Position numbers and translations under genes: made by a program
Shown here: in pieces, positions 1 through 9,406 of the stretch
Layout of the letters: each line of letters starts with the position of its first letter
Numbering within the stretch: position 1 is the first letter of the stretch
Notes under the pieces: generated by a model
Database searches by the model: none
What the model saw: only the letters and a program-made list of their open reading frames with translations
Told to the model about the DNA's origin: nothing
From: Chara braunii
Taxonomy: Eukaryota > Streptophyta > Charophyceae > Charales > Characeae
Assembly: GCA_003427395.1 (NCBI GenBank)
Contig: BFEA01000076.1
Location: 1,366,640 to 1,392,410 of the forward strand
Reading direction: 5' to 3'
Length of the DNA: 25,771 nt

Positions 1-159
1 AACCCTTCTTCCACCTCCATCACCTACACCCATCCACCATAGCCGACCACCTCAACCCCTCTTCCACCTCCATCACCCACGCCTATCCACCGTAGCCAAC
101 CACCTCAACCCTTCTCCTTCCTCCATCACCCACACCCATCCGCCATAGCCGACCGCCTC
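1..159. repeat. 53-bp minisatellite, three units, cut by window start
   Basis: Three consecutive C-rich units start at 1, 54 and 107, each exactly 53 bp, with a few substitutions per unit. A fourth unit decays after 160. The array lies outside the inverted repeat that begins further right, so it is probably flanking genomic DNA or another element. No coding capacity is evident. Confidence 0.85.
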
Positions 160-294
160 ACACCTTCGTCTCTTATCACCTCCCTCATCCACTCGGGAGC
201 CATAGGGGCCGCAAGGGGGTACACGGAGTCTCGGGTAGGGCCGGTTAAGATGGGTCAAGGGTCAAGGGCGATTAGGATGTGGGGGCCCTCGTTC

Positions 295-354
295 CCTCTC
301 TCTCTCGCTTCTCTCTTCCTCCTTTTCTCTCTCTCTCCTCTCCCTCTTTCTTTC

Positions 355-395
<41 letters not shown>

Positions 396-420
396 TCTCC
401 CTCTCTCTCTCTCCTCTCTT
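295..420. repeat. CT-rich microsatellite at the outer edge of the left inverted-repeat arm
   Basis: A polypyrimidine stretch with a long uninterrupted CT run at about 365-390. The other end of the window (25733-25771) is a GA run, its reverse-complement counterpart. The microsatellite therefore belongs to, or borders, the duplicated unit. ORFs through it (Ser/Leu or Arg/Glu repeats) are low-complexity artefacts. Confidence 0.85.
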
Positions 421-521
421 CCTGTCCTTCAAGCCCGCCTTGACTCTTTAACTCTCCCCTCACCCATTCCCCTCCGTGGCATGCAACTTACCTCTCCCCT
501 CACCTGTTACATTGCCAAGGA

Positions 522-728
522 ATGAACGGTAAGAAACTTGATCCTCACTTGGTGGAAAGCGAGGGCAAGGGGAGGGCTGTCGGTCCCTTGTGCCACCAAG
601 AAGGAAAGACACCAGACTGTTGGGGGCATCGGAGAAAGCGGAAAGGAGTGTTGTTTTTGTTACAAGGTCAGTTTGACTCAACCATCCTCCCCGACTGCAT
701 GACTAAGGTGAAGGCATGGCTTGCTTGA
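522..728 (+). pseudogene. Small ORF conserved in both inverted-repeat arms, unknown
   Basis: A 68-residue ORF ends 52 bp before the purine tract at 781-790. The right arm has a counterpart on the minus strand (about 25416-25625). The two share PHLVESEGK near the N-terminus and GQFDSTI, PDCMTK and KAWLA at the C-terminus. The middle 70 bp has equal length in both arms but sits in a different frame in the left, as if two compensating indels had occurred. Reading the left in the other frame restores similarity (shared DT, LL, A, RSV). That suggests the segment once coded for protein, perhaps the 3' end of an element whose LTR starts at 796. The ATG at 522 is not conserved in the right copy. I do not recognise a family. 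Confidence 0.3.
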
Positions 729-780
729 GTGAAGGGAAAGATACCCAAAGGATCATCAAAGGCAAAGGAAACTTAGGCTT

Positions 781-800
781 GTGGGAGGGGCGATGTGTTG
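781..800 (+). other. Candidate polypurine tract and LTR 5' edge
   Basis: GTGGGAGGGG (781-790) is followed by CGATG and then TGTTGACTCC from 796. A purine run just before TG is the usual junction between the internal region and the 3' LTR of a retrotransposon. The same arrangement occurs in the right arm on the minus strand, with the purine tract at 25351-25362 and TGTTGACC starting at 25348. No direct-orientation partner of this LTR start and no matching CA end were found in the window, so the LTR length is undetermined. Confidence 0.4.
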
Positions 801-1172
801 ACTCCAATGGGGATTGTACCTGGCTTTTGCTTTGTGTGGTCTTGCGCAGGTGAGTAGCCTAGGGTGGCCTGAGCGGGACTGCGTCCGCCGGATGCGGGCG
901 GGAATAGGGAAAGCGACGAGGGAAGGACTTAGACCTCGCTTAAACTATGGATGCAGGATGGGTTGGATGGTCGGATGCTCGAATGAGTGGTAGACGGTTG
1001 GATGGGGCTTGTGTGATGATTGAATGCAATGCAAGCCCGGAAGGACTAAGGGCAGTCTTGGATAGGTGAATGCATTGTTGGTGGCTCAAGCAAAAAAAAT
1101 ATAGCGGCTAGGGGTCCGGGCGATGCCACCCCTCCCCAAGGATGTCGTAGGGGCTGTCTTGAGCCACTAGAC

Positions 1173-1409
1173 TTAGTGAAAAGGTGCGTGGCCCAATGGA
1201 TGACGCTTGGCCTGCGCACGATAAGAAGACAAACCTTCAATAAACTCCCTGGACTGCTTGCGTATTGGAAGGAGCAATTGCCTGGCCAGACCTAATTGAA
1301 TCAAGAAAATGCCACGAGTGACCAAAGAGCTTCCATCTTCACGCGAGAGCGGAGCTACATCCCCCAACGTAAAGCCCTCTCGCAAGTGGCCCATCCCCAC
1401 CCATCTCAT
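1173..1409 (-). other. Antisense 78-codon ORF kept open in both arms, unknown
   Basis: This minus-strand ORF starts with ATG at 1409. Its counterpart in the right arm lies on the plus strand at 24725-24952. The two stay open without an indel over about 230 bp and share REGFTLGDVAPLSR, QLLLPIRKQS, AQAKRHPLGHAP and the same stop position. About a dozen residues differ, several of them conservative. The right-arm version is the 3' part of a longer open frame. This could be a short antisense protein or an accident of a slowly changing LTR segment. No known domain is visible. Confidence 0.3.
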
Positions 1410-2957
1410 AGCATTAGGTGGGGGTGCCCCTTGGACGAACGACCCGCGCCCTGAGCGTGAGCGTGGGCGGGTCGAGCCAAATGGGACCCGCAGTGGGGTC
1501 GACCAAGGCTCGAAAGCCCTTCAGGGTACGGCCCCTACAAAAAATGGTGGAGGTGCCGGGTATGGGTTAAACTGACCCTGACGATCTCGAGGGGGGCGCC
1601 CGACGCATGACCATGTACATAACTAAAGATAAGGAATATGGACTTGTGTATGCTCTATCCCTTTGAGTGAAGCAGATTTGAGGGCGGCTGGGCGCATGGC
1701 AAGGCCTGGCCTGGAGGTATAACATGCATGCTGCACACGCAATCAGCCATCTCCTTTGGAGGTGACTCTAGTCCTCCTTCTCTCGGGCTGATGTTCGTCA
1801 GACGGGGGAAGCCTTGGGTAAGCCATAGGTCGACCCTTCCTCTTCGTGTGAAAGAAGGGCTCCGGTTACCTGGCAGGCGGTTGGGATTCCGGGCCAGTCC
1901 GGGTTCCAATAAAAATCCCGCGGCGGAGCGATCCGACCGACACGGGTGCCTTCTCCTCTTCTTCGAAGCCCAGCGGGCTCCATGCACTACACTTAAATGT
2001 TTGAAGGAACAGCATATGAACACAAGAGGTAATCGAGAAGGAACAATCCTGCCCTATGAACGGACACACACGTGAAGATAAGGGAAATGAAGGGAGTTGC
2101 TAGACTCAAAAAAAACTAGCTCACCTTTGAAGATGCTCATGAAAAGGAACCGGGCACTATGTATGGAAGTTAGGGGTGAGTGGCACACGCTGTCCTGAGC
2201 GAAAACCTGTGAGCAGTGGGCAGGAAGCGTTGGGTGCACCAAGGGAAAAACACTTGTACTATGTGTGTCCCACTTGGGACTTGTGTTTGCATGTTGGGGA
2301 TATTGAGTGTCGTGCCTTTCGAAAGGAAATGAGGGGTCTGCACCGGCCACTGCGGGTTGCCAAACGTCGTTCTATTTTGCAGGCTGCTATTTGTTTGTAT
2401 GCGGGGGTCAGGCCACCGAGCTGTCTAATGGGAGTTTGTCACGTCGGGTGCTTAGTAGCATCCTCGTCCGCGCGGTGACGGGCTTCGGCTCGATTGATCT
2501 GTCGGGTGGGGTGTGAAACGTTTCTGTAGGCGGGGGCCTAGCCTGTGGACTGGCAGAGGGACTACCGCTGCATGCAAGCAAAGACGGAGCCTCGGAGAGG
2601 ATTAGTAGCTTCTCGTAAGTTTGGTTTGGGAAAGGCTGTTCCTTGTCGAACCGATGGAAGTGAATGCCTGGACGGCTGACTCCAATGGCCTTACCGAGAT
2701 GTGCGGGGTGATTCCCGAGATTAACGGTGGGTACACGAGCGACAAGTCGGGATGGGGTATTCTGGGCAAGAAGGTGAGGGTGACCCCCCACTGGAGTCTG
2801 GGTACCGCGCTTGCGACAGTTGAGCTGTGCATGAGGTATGGGATAAAACTCTGCTTATAGTAACAGTGGAGAGACCATTTCTGGGAAAAAGGGTCGGTGA
2901 GGAGATGATCACCCTGTGTGCGATGTTTGCTTGAGTTTTTTCTTTTGTGCCTACCTC

Positions 2958-2964
2958 TATAAAG
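2958..2964 (+). promoter_or_regulatory. Possible TATA box upstream of array gene 1
   Basis: TATAAAG lies 321 bp before the gene 1 start. The equivalent right-arm position reads TGTAAAG, so the box is not preserved in both copies. Position and sequence fit an LTR or leader promoter, but nothing else supports it. Confidence 0.2.
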
Positions 2965-3284
2965 TTGCCTGATGAACGTTGGATGGGGACTGAGGTTCTG
3001 AGTCTATTCTCACCTCCAAGTCTAAGTCCGCACGAGTGAGAGAACATGATGATAAAGGTTGGATAGGAGTCGGAAGGAAATGGAACCAAGAAAAAGGAAT
3101 GTCGGTTGAGGGTGACTGATCGAGGGTATGATGGGGTAACGACATCTGGGACGTAGGTAGGAAATGCTGAGGAGACCCAGGGGAGGGGTCTGAAAATAAT
3201 TTTTATCTAGGCGGGAGGCAATCTGACCATGAGGGGCCGTGTGGTGCTCTCATGTGGAAACAGGATAGGCGCCGGAAAAACAAG

Positions 3285-4097
3285 ATGGCACGATGGTTGT
3301 CGCCCCATGTCTACTCTAGCAGTCCGGAAATGCCCATAGATGTAAGGGAAGGGGTATCTGTCGTCCTCCCGGAGGAAGGAACGTGGACGGACCTAGAGCC
3401 AGCTTATGAAACCGTGATGCTGGACGAGAAGGACACGTTCCTCTGGATAGAGACAATCTAGACTAAGGTCAGCCTGACAAGACTTTCACCCAGCCTGATG
3501 GACCTAGAATTCTGGGGAACGGTGGAAGCTCGAGGATGGGTCTACGTATCTCAGGAAATCGAAAATGCAATGGTAGTGAGACTAGTATTGGGCACGACAC
3601 CAGATCAGTTGTTTAAGCAAGCGGAACAGGAAGTGGTATGGGCGGCATGTCAGCGGGCGGAAATGGAGATGGAGAAGATGGAGGTGCGAGTGGAACTCGG
3701 AGACCGGAAAAATATGAGACGCCCCCTTAGGACGATGAGATGCGTGCTACCCCCGTTTCTGGTGGATGCAGTCTTTGGGACCGGGGATAGATTGGAATGG
3801 ATATGTCGGTCGATGACGCGCCTGAGGCTGTACCAATGTGCTAGACAAGACTTCTTTAGGCTGTCGGTGGAAGCGGGGCCGTTTGAAGGAAATTGGGCGG
3901 AAGAATTAGCTGAGGTACTAAACCTCCTCAGCGCGGATGGAGTCTTTGTCTCGAGCCCGGTGCATTGGCAGATAATCTATCGGAATGTGGTGGCAGGGGA
4001 AACCTTCTTAGAGGGACTAAAGGAGTTGTTCTCAGAAGGGGAGGAGAATTTCGGTGATAGTGAGGATGAGGACGAAGTAGAGGATTGGGAATTCTAA
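3285..4097 (+). pseudogene. Array gene 1: retroelement accessory protein of unknown function (one stop)
   Basis: A 270-residue reading frame is interrupted by one TAG at 3459-3461; the inverted copy has TGG there. I chose the ATG at 3285 because an upstream ATG at 3252 is followed directly by TGA in the other copy, and because genes 2-4 and gag also begin ATGGC. Features shared with genes 2-4, in order: a GVSVVLP-like strand near residue 25; a G-W-V-Y-V block near residue 80; an RCVLPPFLVD block near residue 150; a GPFEGN box near residue 200; and an IIYRNV...G.TF segment before the end. The C-terminus is strongly acidic and ends DWEF. No signal peptide or membrane segment is visible. I know of no family that matches; its position suggests an accessory role in the retroelement cycle. 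Confidence 0.6.
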
Positions 4098-4156
4098 AAA
4101 GGGGGGCGGGGACTTACCCAGGGACGGGTTGTCGACTATGTGCAAGGTAGGGAGCG

Positions 4157-4903
4157 ATGGCCCGGAAATTTCTGCTATGGGACTGCACATGGGAACCAAG
4201 GCGAACCAGAGGTGGGGTGGAAATGTCTATAACGATGAGTAATGAATGAAAGGAGACCACGTGTGACTGGCGGGGGTATGAGATCGTGCCAGAGCTATCA
4301 TACCTATGGACAGAACGTGGTTGGAACCCGTTGAGGGAAGAGGAAGGATGGGAAGATATCGGAGAAGGGAGAGTAGAGTCCGTTGGGACAGTCGTCTTGT
4401 TAGAGCAGGGGTGGCATCTGTTCTGCACCACACTTGCTACGGGACATAATCCGATGTGGCTTTTGGAGGGTGCCGAGGCAAGGACTCGAAAGGCAGGAGA
4501 AAGGTTCGCCAACAAAGGCAGGGATGAGGTCAGTAGTAGAGTCGTGATGAGAGGATGGAAGGAATTTAAACCGCCCTGCGCCCGGACCAAGACCTGGGTG
4601 CCGGAATTCGTGGCAGGCTGGTTTGGGGGCTTTGATCACGTTGCTGAAGTAGCCGGCACTATGGAGCGGATACACATAAACTGTGCATGGTTGGTAGAAG
4701 AGTTCTATAAAACGTCCCTGAAACTCGGACCTTTCCATGGCGACAGAGCCCGGGAGGTCCTTACCATTTTGGACATCGAGAGGAACGATCGGCTGGAAGT
4801 AGCCCTGGAAATTAGATACACCATAATCCGTCGGGAAGTAGCAGCGACACCGTGCTATGTGGATGATGTGTTCAAACTATTTGAGGTGCTGTGGTTCGAC
4901 TAA
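4157..4903 (+). pseudogene. Array gene 2: paralogue of gene 1 (one stop)
   Basis: It begins with ATGGC 59 bp after gene 1 and runs about 248 codons. A TGA at 4247-4249 (codon 31) corresponds to TGG in the right-arm copy, so the break is a tryptophan-to-stop change. Relation to the other array genes is seen in a GTVVLLEQGW block, RGWKEFKPP, a VPEFV...FGG block, the GPFHGD box and the IIRREV segment. An N-terminal WDCTWEPRR segment is shared with its inverted copy. The stop is followed 7 bp later by AATAAA (4911-4916), which may be chance. Function unknown; confidence is high for homology with genes 1, 3 and 4, low for any role. Confidence 0.55.
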
Positions 4904-5028
4904 AAGGAGCAATAAAGTCGTGGGGCCAGGCAGGCATGAGGAAATTGCTAAGATAAGGGATTGGGATGTCTGACCATTGTAGGACTCAGTGTGGATTGCC
5001 AGAGAGAAGACCAAGGACAAGAGCGCAG

Positions 5029-5791
5029 ATGGCGCGAAGAAGGATGTTCCTTGAGGACCGCCCGCTAGGCATTGAGCCGCCTAGGGATGTGGATGGTAGG
5101 ATAGAAATCAGCCTGCCCACCGCAAATGAGGGATGGCACCCGGTGGTGGATTGGGTCGGGGTTGAACTTGTGGAAAACATGGTTTACCTAGTGACGAGGG
5201 TTGAATGGCGTGCGGGAGAGAATGGGGAATGGAACCCGGACTCACGGGGACATGTGCGGGCGGAAGGTTGGCTGTATGTATCAAAGGATGGGTGGCGGGA
5301 GTTCGGAGTCCGGTTGGCATCAGGAGAAGACCCGCTGAGTATGTTTGAGGGGGCGTGGCAGTTAGTGTGGCGAGTGGGATACGAGTTCGCGGATCCAGGA
5401 GGTGACGATGTAACGGCGGACCTTAGGGTAACCATGGTCGGGAGTTTCAAATTGCCTAGCGAAAACATTCGGATGAGGCTGCCGCCTTTTCTGCTGGAAA
5501 GGCTAGGCGGTCTGGAACTTGTTAGCCCACCTCACAAATTTGACGTATGAAGATGCGATGATACATCGAGAATATTACCGGGCCTTCCTAGAAATGGGGC
5601 CGTTTAGAGGTGAACAGAGGTATGAGGTGCTGCCCATTCTGCGCGCTGTGTTTAGTACTAGGCCAAGGGCTCCGGTCGTTAGTAGTGAAGTCCTGTGGGG
5701 TGTCGTCCGACGGGAAATAAGTCGGGGGATGACATACGTGGATGACCTGTACCGGTTATATGAGTTGACGGAAGCAGAGACAGGCCGGTAA
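5029..5791 (+). pseudogene. Array gene 3: paralogue of gene 1 (one frameshift)
   Basis: The preferred start is the ATGGC at 5029 (MARRR), by analogy with the MAR start of gene 1; an in-frame ATG at 4966 would add 21 residues. The first frame ends with TGA at 5548-5550. The homologous continuation lies one frame over (open to TAA at 5789-5791), so a single-base indel near 5515-5525 broke the gene. Conserved blocks are IEISLP, GWLYVSKDGW, MRLPPFLLERLGG, GPFRGE, EVL and VVRREI...G.TYVDDLY. The full frame would be about 254 residues, matching its neighbours. The gap from gene 2 is 125 bp (62 bp if the earlier start is used). Function unknown. Confidence 0.55.
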
Positions 5792-5939
5792 AAAAGCCAA
5801 GGAAAGTGGGAAAGGTGATAGAAGAGGAAAGGAAACATCAAGCCAAGAACCGAGGAATTGCCCAAGTAAGTGTCGGGGAATGGATGGAATAAGCAAACTC
5901 GCTTGCTGTTTAAACTGTGCAGGGGACCGCTAGTCAACA

Positions 5940-6725
5940 ATGGCGATGAGACGCGCCCGGATGTCGCGACGACCCACGCACCCCCGACCGCCCACGGAAA
6001 GCGGAGACGGATAGGAGGTATCGCTCCCGGCAAGCTACAGGGTCCGAGGGATCGATACCGAATGGAGAGCCGTGACCTTGGGGAGGGACCAGGCGTTCAT
6101 GATGGTGGAATGTTTGTGGGATGGTATGAGAATTAACAGGGGACCAGGGGACGATCTGTATACTGACCTCAGGGTGACTGGAACCGTATACCTACCAGAA
6201 CTTGGATGCCACATGTTAGGAACGGAACTGGCACTAGGGCATGGGTTGTTACCGACCTTCCAAAGGGCTACTAGGGTACTAAACCGAGTAGGCCAGGAAG
6301 TGCGAGGGAGGAGGAATGTGGGATTGAGGACCCGGGTGGAAGTAGGAGGTTGACGAGAGTTTAAGGCCCCAATGATAGGGTTGAGGTGCCGAGTCCCTCG
6401 CTTCATGGTGGACCTGGTATTTGGCAGCCTCAAGAGGGCCAGGGACCTGGTGGATTCGACCCTGGTCTGGGTCCACCACTTCCAGCCACAGACAACAGGG
6501 ATGTTTTACGATGTGTCGGCCAGGCATGGGCCGTTCTGGGGAAATCAGGTCTGGGAATTACTTGACCTCATTGAAATTTTGATTTTCGGATTGCCTCGCT
6601 TGGCGTTTGAGAAATACGAACCAATAATCGTTAGGGAAATAGAGATGGGAGAAAACTACCTTGTCGGGGTGGCTGACCTGTTCGAGGAACCGGACGAACA
6701 GGGCAGGCCTGAGGGACTAGCGTGA
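5940..6725 (+). pseudogene. Array gene 4: paralogue of gene 1 (two stops)
   Basis: An ATGGC start at 5940 gives an Arg-rich N-terminus, with a TAG at 6012-6014. The same frame continues through EVSLP, GTVYLPELG and a GG-stop-REFKAP segment, where TGA at 6351-6353 stands opposite a tryptophan in gene 2's RGWKEFKPP. It then runs on to CRVPRFMVDLVFG, GPFWGN, ELL and IIVREIEMGENYL before TGA at 6723-6725. About 261 codons in all, no frameshift. It is the last array member and lies 428 bp before gag. As with its paralogues I can see shared blocks but no known domain. Confidence 0.55.
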
Positions 6726-6835
6726 GAAGAGGCGCCAGGGGGAAGACGGGAAAAATTAAAGGATGGGTATTAAGATGAGAAAGTAGCCATCGGCAAGGGG
6801 GGGGGGCACTGGTTGGAGTTCCGCCCTACCTGACG

Positions 6836-7036
6836 ATGCGGCAAGAAGGAACTAGGAAGACCACCCGCACCAGGAACATCGGGGCATTTGAATGTCAGAA
6901 AGCCGAAAGAACTATCCTCAAAAGGAAGGTCACTGGGCTCAGACACCGCCCTAAGAGCCGAGGCAGGGCGACGACAAAATGCCAGACCTCGGCGGCAAGT
7001 CCCCCGGCGGAAGAAAATCTAAATGGTGTCCTGTGA
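6836..7036 (+). other. Short basic ORF between array gene 4 and gag, doubtful
   Basis: A 66-codon ATG ORF rich in Arg, Lys and Thr, with no similarity to the array genes and no second copy in the window for comparison. It may be a small basic protein or simply open by chance in the gag leader. The stretch 6726-7153 otherwise holds a G run at 6798-6806 and an A run at 7120-7128, with nothing recognisable. Confidence 0.15.
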
Positions 7037-7153
7037 AAGAAAAGTCGGGAGTGTCATGAAAACAACCGGGTTTTAGGGCTGGAACTAGGGAAGCCATGAA
7101 CAACCGGCCATTTTTCGCAAAAAAAAATTCCCATGTGCAAGCTAGGTAAAGAA

Positions 7154-9010
7154 ATGGCGTCACAAGAACAGGATGACAACCAGCAGAACAGAGGGAGTCA
7201 GGGTACGAATAGGGACGAGGAACAGAACGAGGGGTCGGATCAGGAATCAGCAAAGCCAGAAGAGACCAGAGAAGAAGGGAAGGGCCTCTCTACAGGGGAG
7301 AGTTCAGGAAAAGTTGGGGGTAGCAAAAAGGGACCGCAGGATAATAGGGAAGGGAAGGACGACGAAAAGGGGAGTCCTTGGAACTTCGGAGGAACCACGC
7401 CCAAGAAAACGAAAGTCTCGGATGCATGCCGCAAATTGGCAGAAATAGAAAGGCGGACCGCAGAATACAAGGCAAGACTTATTGAACAAATGATGGCTGG
7501 GAATGAAGAGGATCCCCAGGGGGAAGGGTCGCGAGAGGGACGCAGGACCAGTCAGGGCGAAGCCAGGTACGGAGCAAAAGATAACAGCCATAAGGGAACA
7601 CCCAGCAAAAAGGGGAAGGAAAAGGGGGAGTCGCTGGCTATAGAGGCAGAAAAGGCCACGACCCCGCCGGCTATCGATAGCGGCGTTTGTCGTCTGCCCG
7701 CCACATCCAAAGCAACGAAAGGATGCGATGGACTCTGGAGTCTCAGAGAGAGGGTGTTAAGCTGGTTTGATCCGGAGGGAACATCGAAAACTGGGGAAAA
7801 GCACAAGGAAGGCAGGGAAGGAGAGGGGAATAGTGCGGTCGGTGAGGCGGGTAGCTCTGAAGGGGGACTTAAGAGCATAGTAGCCACCCTCACCCAGGCG
7901 CTGAATAAGAATCAGGGATATCTCATAGATGCAAAGAAGAAACTCACTTTTGATAGAGCAAACATCATGGAATTCCTGATAGATTATGAGAACCTGACAG
8001 CCTTACTAAAATGGACTGAGGAAGAAAAGATGGACCATCTAGGGCAGCACGTATCGTTGAGCTTAGGAAGGGACATTATGGCTATCGTCTCCTCCAGTGG
8101 ATCCTGGAAGGAAACCCGGAATAAGATGATGAGAAAGTACCTGAAGGCGGAGAAAATGGCGACAGAGGCTGAATTGGCGGCAGTCCAAAGGAAAAACTAT
8201 GCTACTTACAATGACTTTCTGAGGGCATTCACTCTAGTGGCACTTCGAATCCCCAGGGTAACGGATCGAATAATGAGCAAGTACTTCCTTAGGCAGTTCT
8301 CCGAGTTTGACAAAGATAAGATTCTGTCATCTTACCAGCAGACTAGCAAGTTCGAGTACACTAGGGATGTGGACTTCAGCACGGTAACAGACCTCGCAGA
8401 AAAGACAGTGGTGACCGATACGCTAGCCCTGCTTAAGGAAGGGAAGGTTATAAATTTGACTGGGAAGACAGGGGATAAGGTTAAGAAGGGGATACAGAGC
8501 TTGCACGAACGAGTGCATGGGGTTGACAGCAAGATGGATAGAACGGAAAATGGGCTACCGGTAATGCAGGTGCATGTGTCCCGACCCGCCCTCCCGCCCC
8601 AAGAGGCCGTAGTCCCGATAGTTGTGGCAAACTGGGGGTATGGCAAAAGGGATCCGGCCAATGAGCAATGCAGGTATTGCACAATGGTCGGACATTTCGT
8701 GCGAACTTGCCCAAAACTCAGCCATGATATCATGAGACAGAGATGCAACAGGTCCCTTATGGGTGAGATTCTCGGACCCCAGGGAGAGCGCGTAAATTGG
8801 AATTCGCCAGGAGGAATGCGGCGTGTCGTCATCGTCCTCAATAACTTGGATATAGCCACCGTAGAAGCAGAGCCGGTAGCCGATATTGTCTGGGACCAAC
8901 CGAGGGGACGTGGGCCACAGGCCAATTTCATCCTAGAGGGCAATGGGCAGGACAGGGTAAACATCACCACCCGAGGTTGCTGGGACTGGCGCAGACCAGG
9001 AAGAGACTGA
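7154..9010 (+). CDS. gag: Ty3/gypsy-type Gag polyprotein with CCHC zinc knuckle
   Basis: The longest intact ORF of the window: 618 codons from the ATGGC at 7154 (an earlier in-frame ATG at 7133 would add seven residues). Gag forms the cytoplasmic virus-like particle. The first ~230 residues are charged, low-complexity and probably disordered. A helical capsid-like region follows (about residues 250-450), with segments such as MEFLIDYENL, the KMMRKYLKAEKMATEAEL stretch and FLRAFTLVALRIP, typical of retrotransposon Gag. A CX2CX4HX4C knuckle (CRYC to RTC) lies at 8669-8710 for RNA binding. The frame then runs about 100 codons to TGA at 9008-9010. Downstream homology continues at once in the +1 frame, so the stop probably reflects a nearby indel in a longer gag-pro frame. 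Confidence 0.85.
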   Translation: MASQEQDDNQQNRGSQGTNRDEEQNEGSDQESAKPEETREEGKGLSTGESSGKVGGSKKGPQDNREGKDDEKGSPWNFGGTTPKKTKVSDACRKLAEIERRTAEYKARLIEQMMAGNEEDPQGEGSREGRRTSQGEARYGAKDNSHKGTPSKKGKEKGESLAIEAEKATTPPAIDSGVCRLPATSKATKGCDGLWSLRERVLSWFDPEGTSKTGEKHKEGREGEGNSAVGEAGSSEGGLKSIVATLTQALNKNQGYLIDAKKKLTFDRANIMEFLIDYENLTALLKWTEEEKMDHLGQHVSLSLGRDIMAIVSSSGSWKETRNKMMRKYLKAEKMATEAELAAVQRKNYATYNDFLRAFTLVALRIPRVTDRIMSKYFLRQFSEFDKDKILSSYQQTSKFEYTRDVDFSTVTDLAEKTVVTDTLALLKEGKVINLTGKTGDKVKKGIQSLHERVHGVDSKMDRTENGLPVMQVHVSRPALPPQEAVVPIVVANWGYGKRDPANEQCRYCTMVGHFVRTCPKLSHDIMRQRCNRSLMGEILGPQGERVNWNSPGGMRRVVIVLNNLDIATVEAEPVADIVWDQPRGRGPQANFILEGNGQDRVNITTRGCWDWRRPGRD

Positions 9011-9377
9011 GACCGGGGAACAGGAGAAGGTCTACGCGAAGGCAAGGGAAGAGGAGCCGATAGACAAAGTTGCGGCCGCAAAGAAGAAGTTCAGGTATCA
9101 AATTCCGATCCTGACTTCGCCCGAAATCGATGGCACCCTGAGTAAGTTGCTGGGTACCATGGTATCGGTATCCTTCCAGACCATGCTGCAGGCCAGCCCA
9201 AGGCTGCTTAAAGGACTCAGGTAGTTGCTAACGCGCAAGCGCGTAGAGGTAGAGGAGGCCCCGGAACCACAGGAGCAGGAAACAGAAGAGTCCGAGACGC
9301 CGCAAGGGGTCTCCAACCTCCAACGATTTCCGGAGATCTGGAGGACCTGGAAAAGGCCTTTGCAGACATCCGCCTAA
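9003..9377 (+). pseudogene. Gag-protease connector in the +1 frame, broken
   Basis: Directly after the gag stop, the +1 frame encodes an acidic stretch and then a KKKFRYQIPILT segment, a PEIDGTLSKLL segment, SVSFQTML and a basic LLTRKRVEVEE segment. From memory this resembles the region between the zinc knuckle and protease in some gypsy polyproteins. A TAG at 9222-9224 and a TAA at 9375-9377 break it. Near 9300-9340 the homologous frame appears to return to that of gag, which is also the protease frame. Two opposite indels would explain this. Confidence 0.5.
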
Positions 9378-9406
9378 GCCTACCGGACCGAGAAGGGGGT
9401 GAAGTC

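Larger units (their letters stand above)
801..3284 (+). other. LTR/leader-like non-coding region upstream of the four-gene array
   Basis: About 2.5 kb with no ORF homologous to known proteins on the + strand. It matches the right arm (about 23046-25347) with indels, so it is part of the repeated element, probably LTR plus 5' leader. It holds a TATAAAG at 2958-2964 and one antisense ORF that stays open in both arms. No tRNA-complementary primer-binding site was recognised. Other ORFs here have no support. Confidence 0.45.
361..4529 (+). repeat. Left arm of a ~4-kb diverged inverted repeat
   Basis: Read on the + strand, this segment matches the reverse complement of 21805-25771 from a CT microsatellite, through a purine tract plus TGTTGAC (left 796, right 25348) and a leader, into array gene 1 (left 3285-4097, right 22233-23045, both exactly 813 bp) and the first half of gene 2. 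The left arm has extra sequence at about 1700-1900 and about 2735-2815 that the right arm lacks. Proteins of the shared gene 1 agree at roughly 80-85% by eye. This is best read as two copies of one retroelement in convergent orientation, though terminal inverted repeats of a larger mobile unit cannot be excluded. Confidence 0.85.

Noticed and set aside
2728-2830. Primer-binding site beginning TGG near 2788
   Set aside because: No convincing match to a tRNA 3' end, and the segment is absent from the right arm.
8332-9081. 249-codon minus-strand ORF
   Set aside because: Antisense to gag, including the zinc knuckle; Ser/Pro/Leu-rich, with no independent support.
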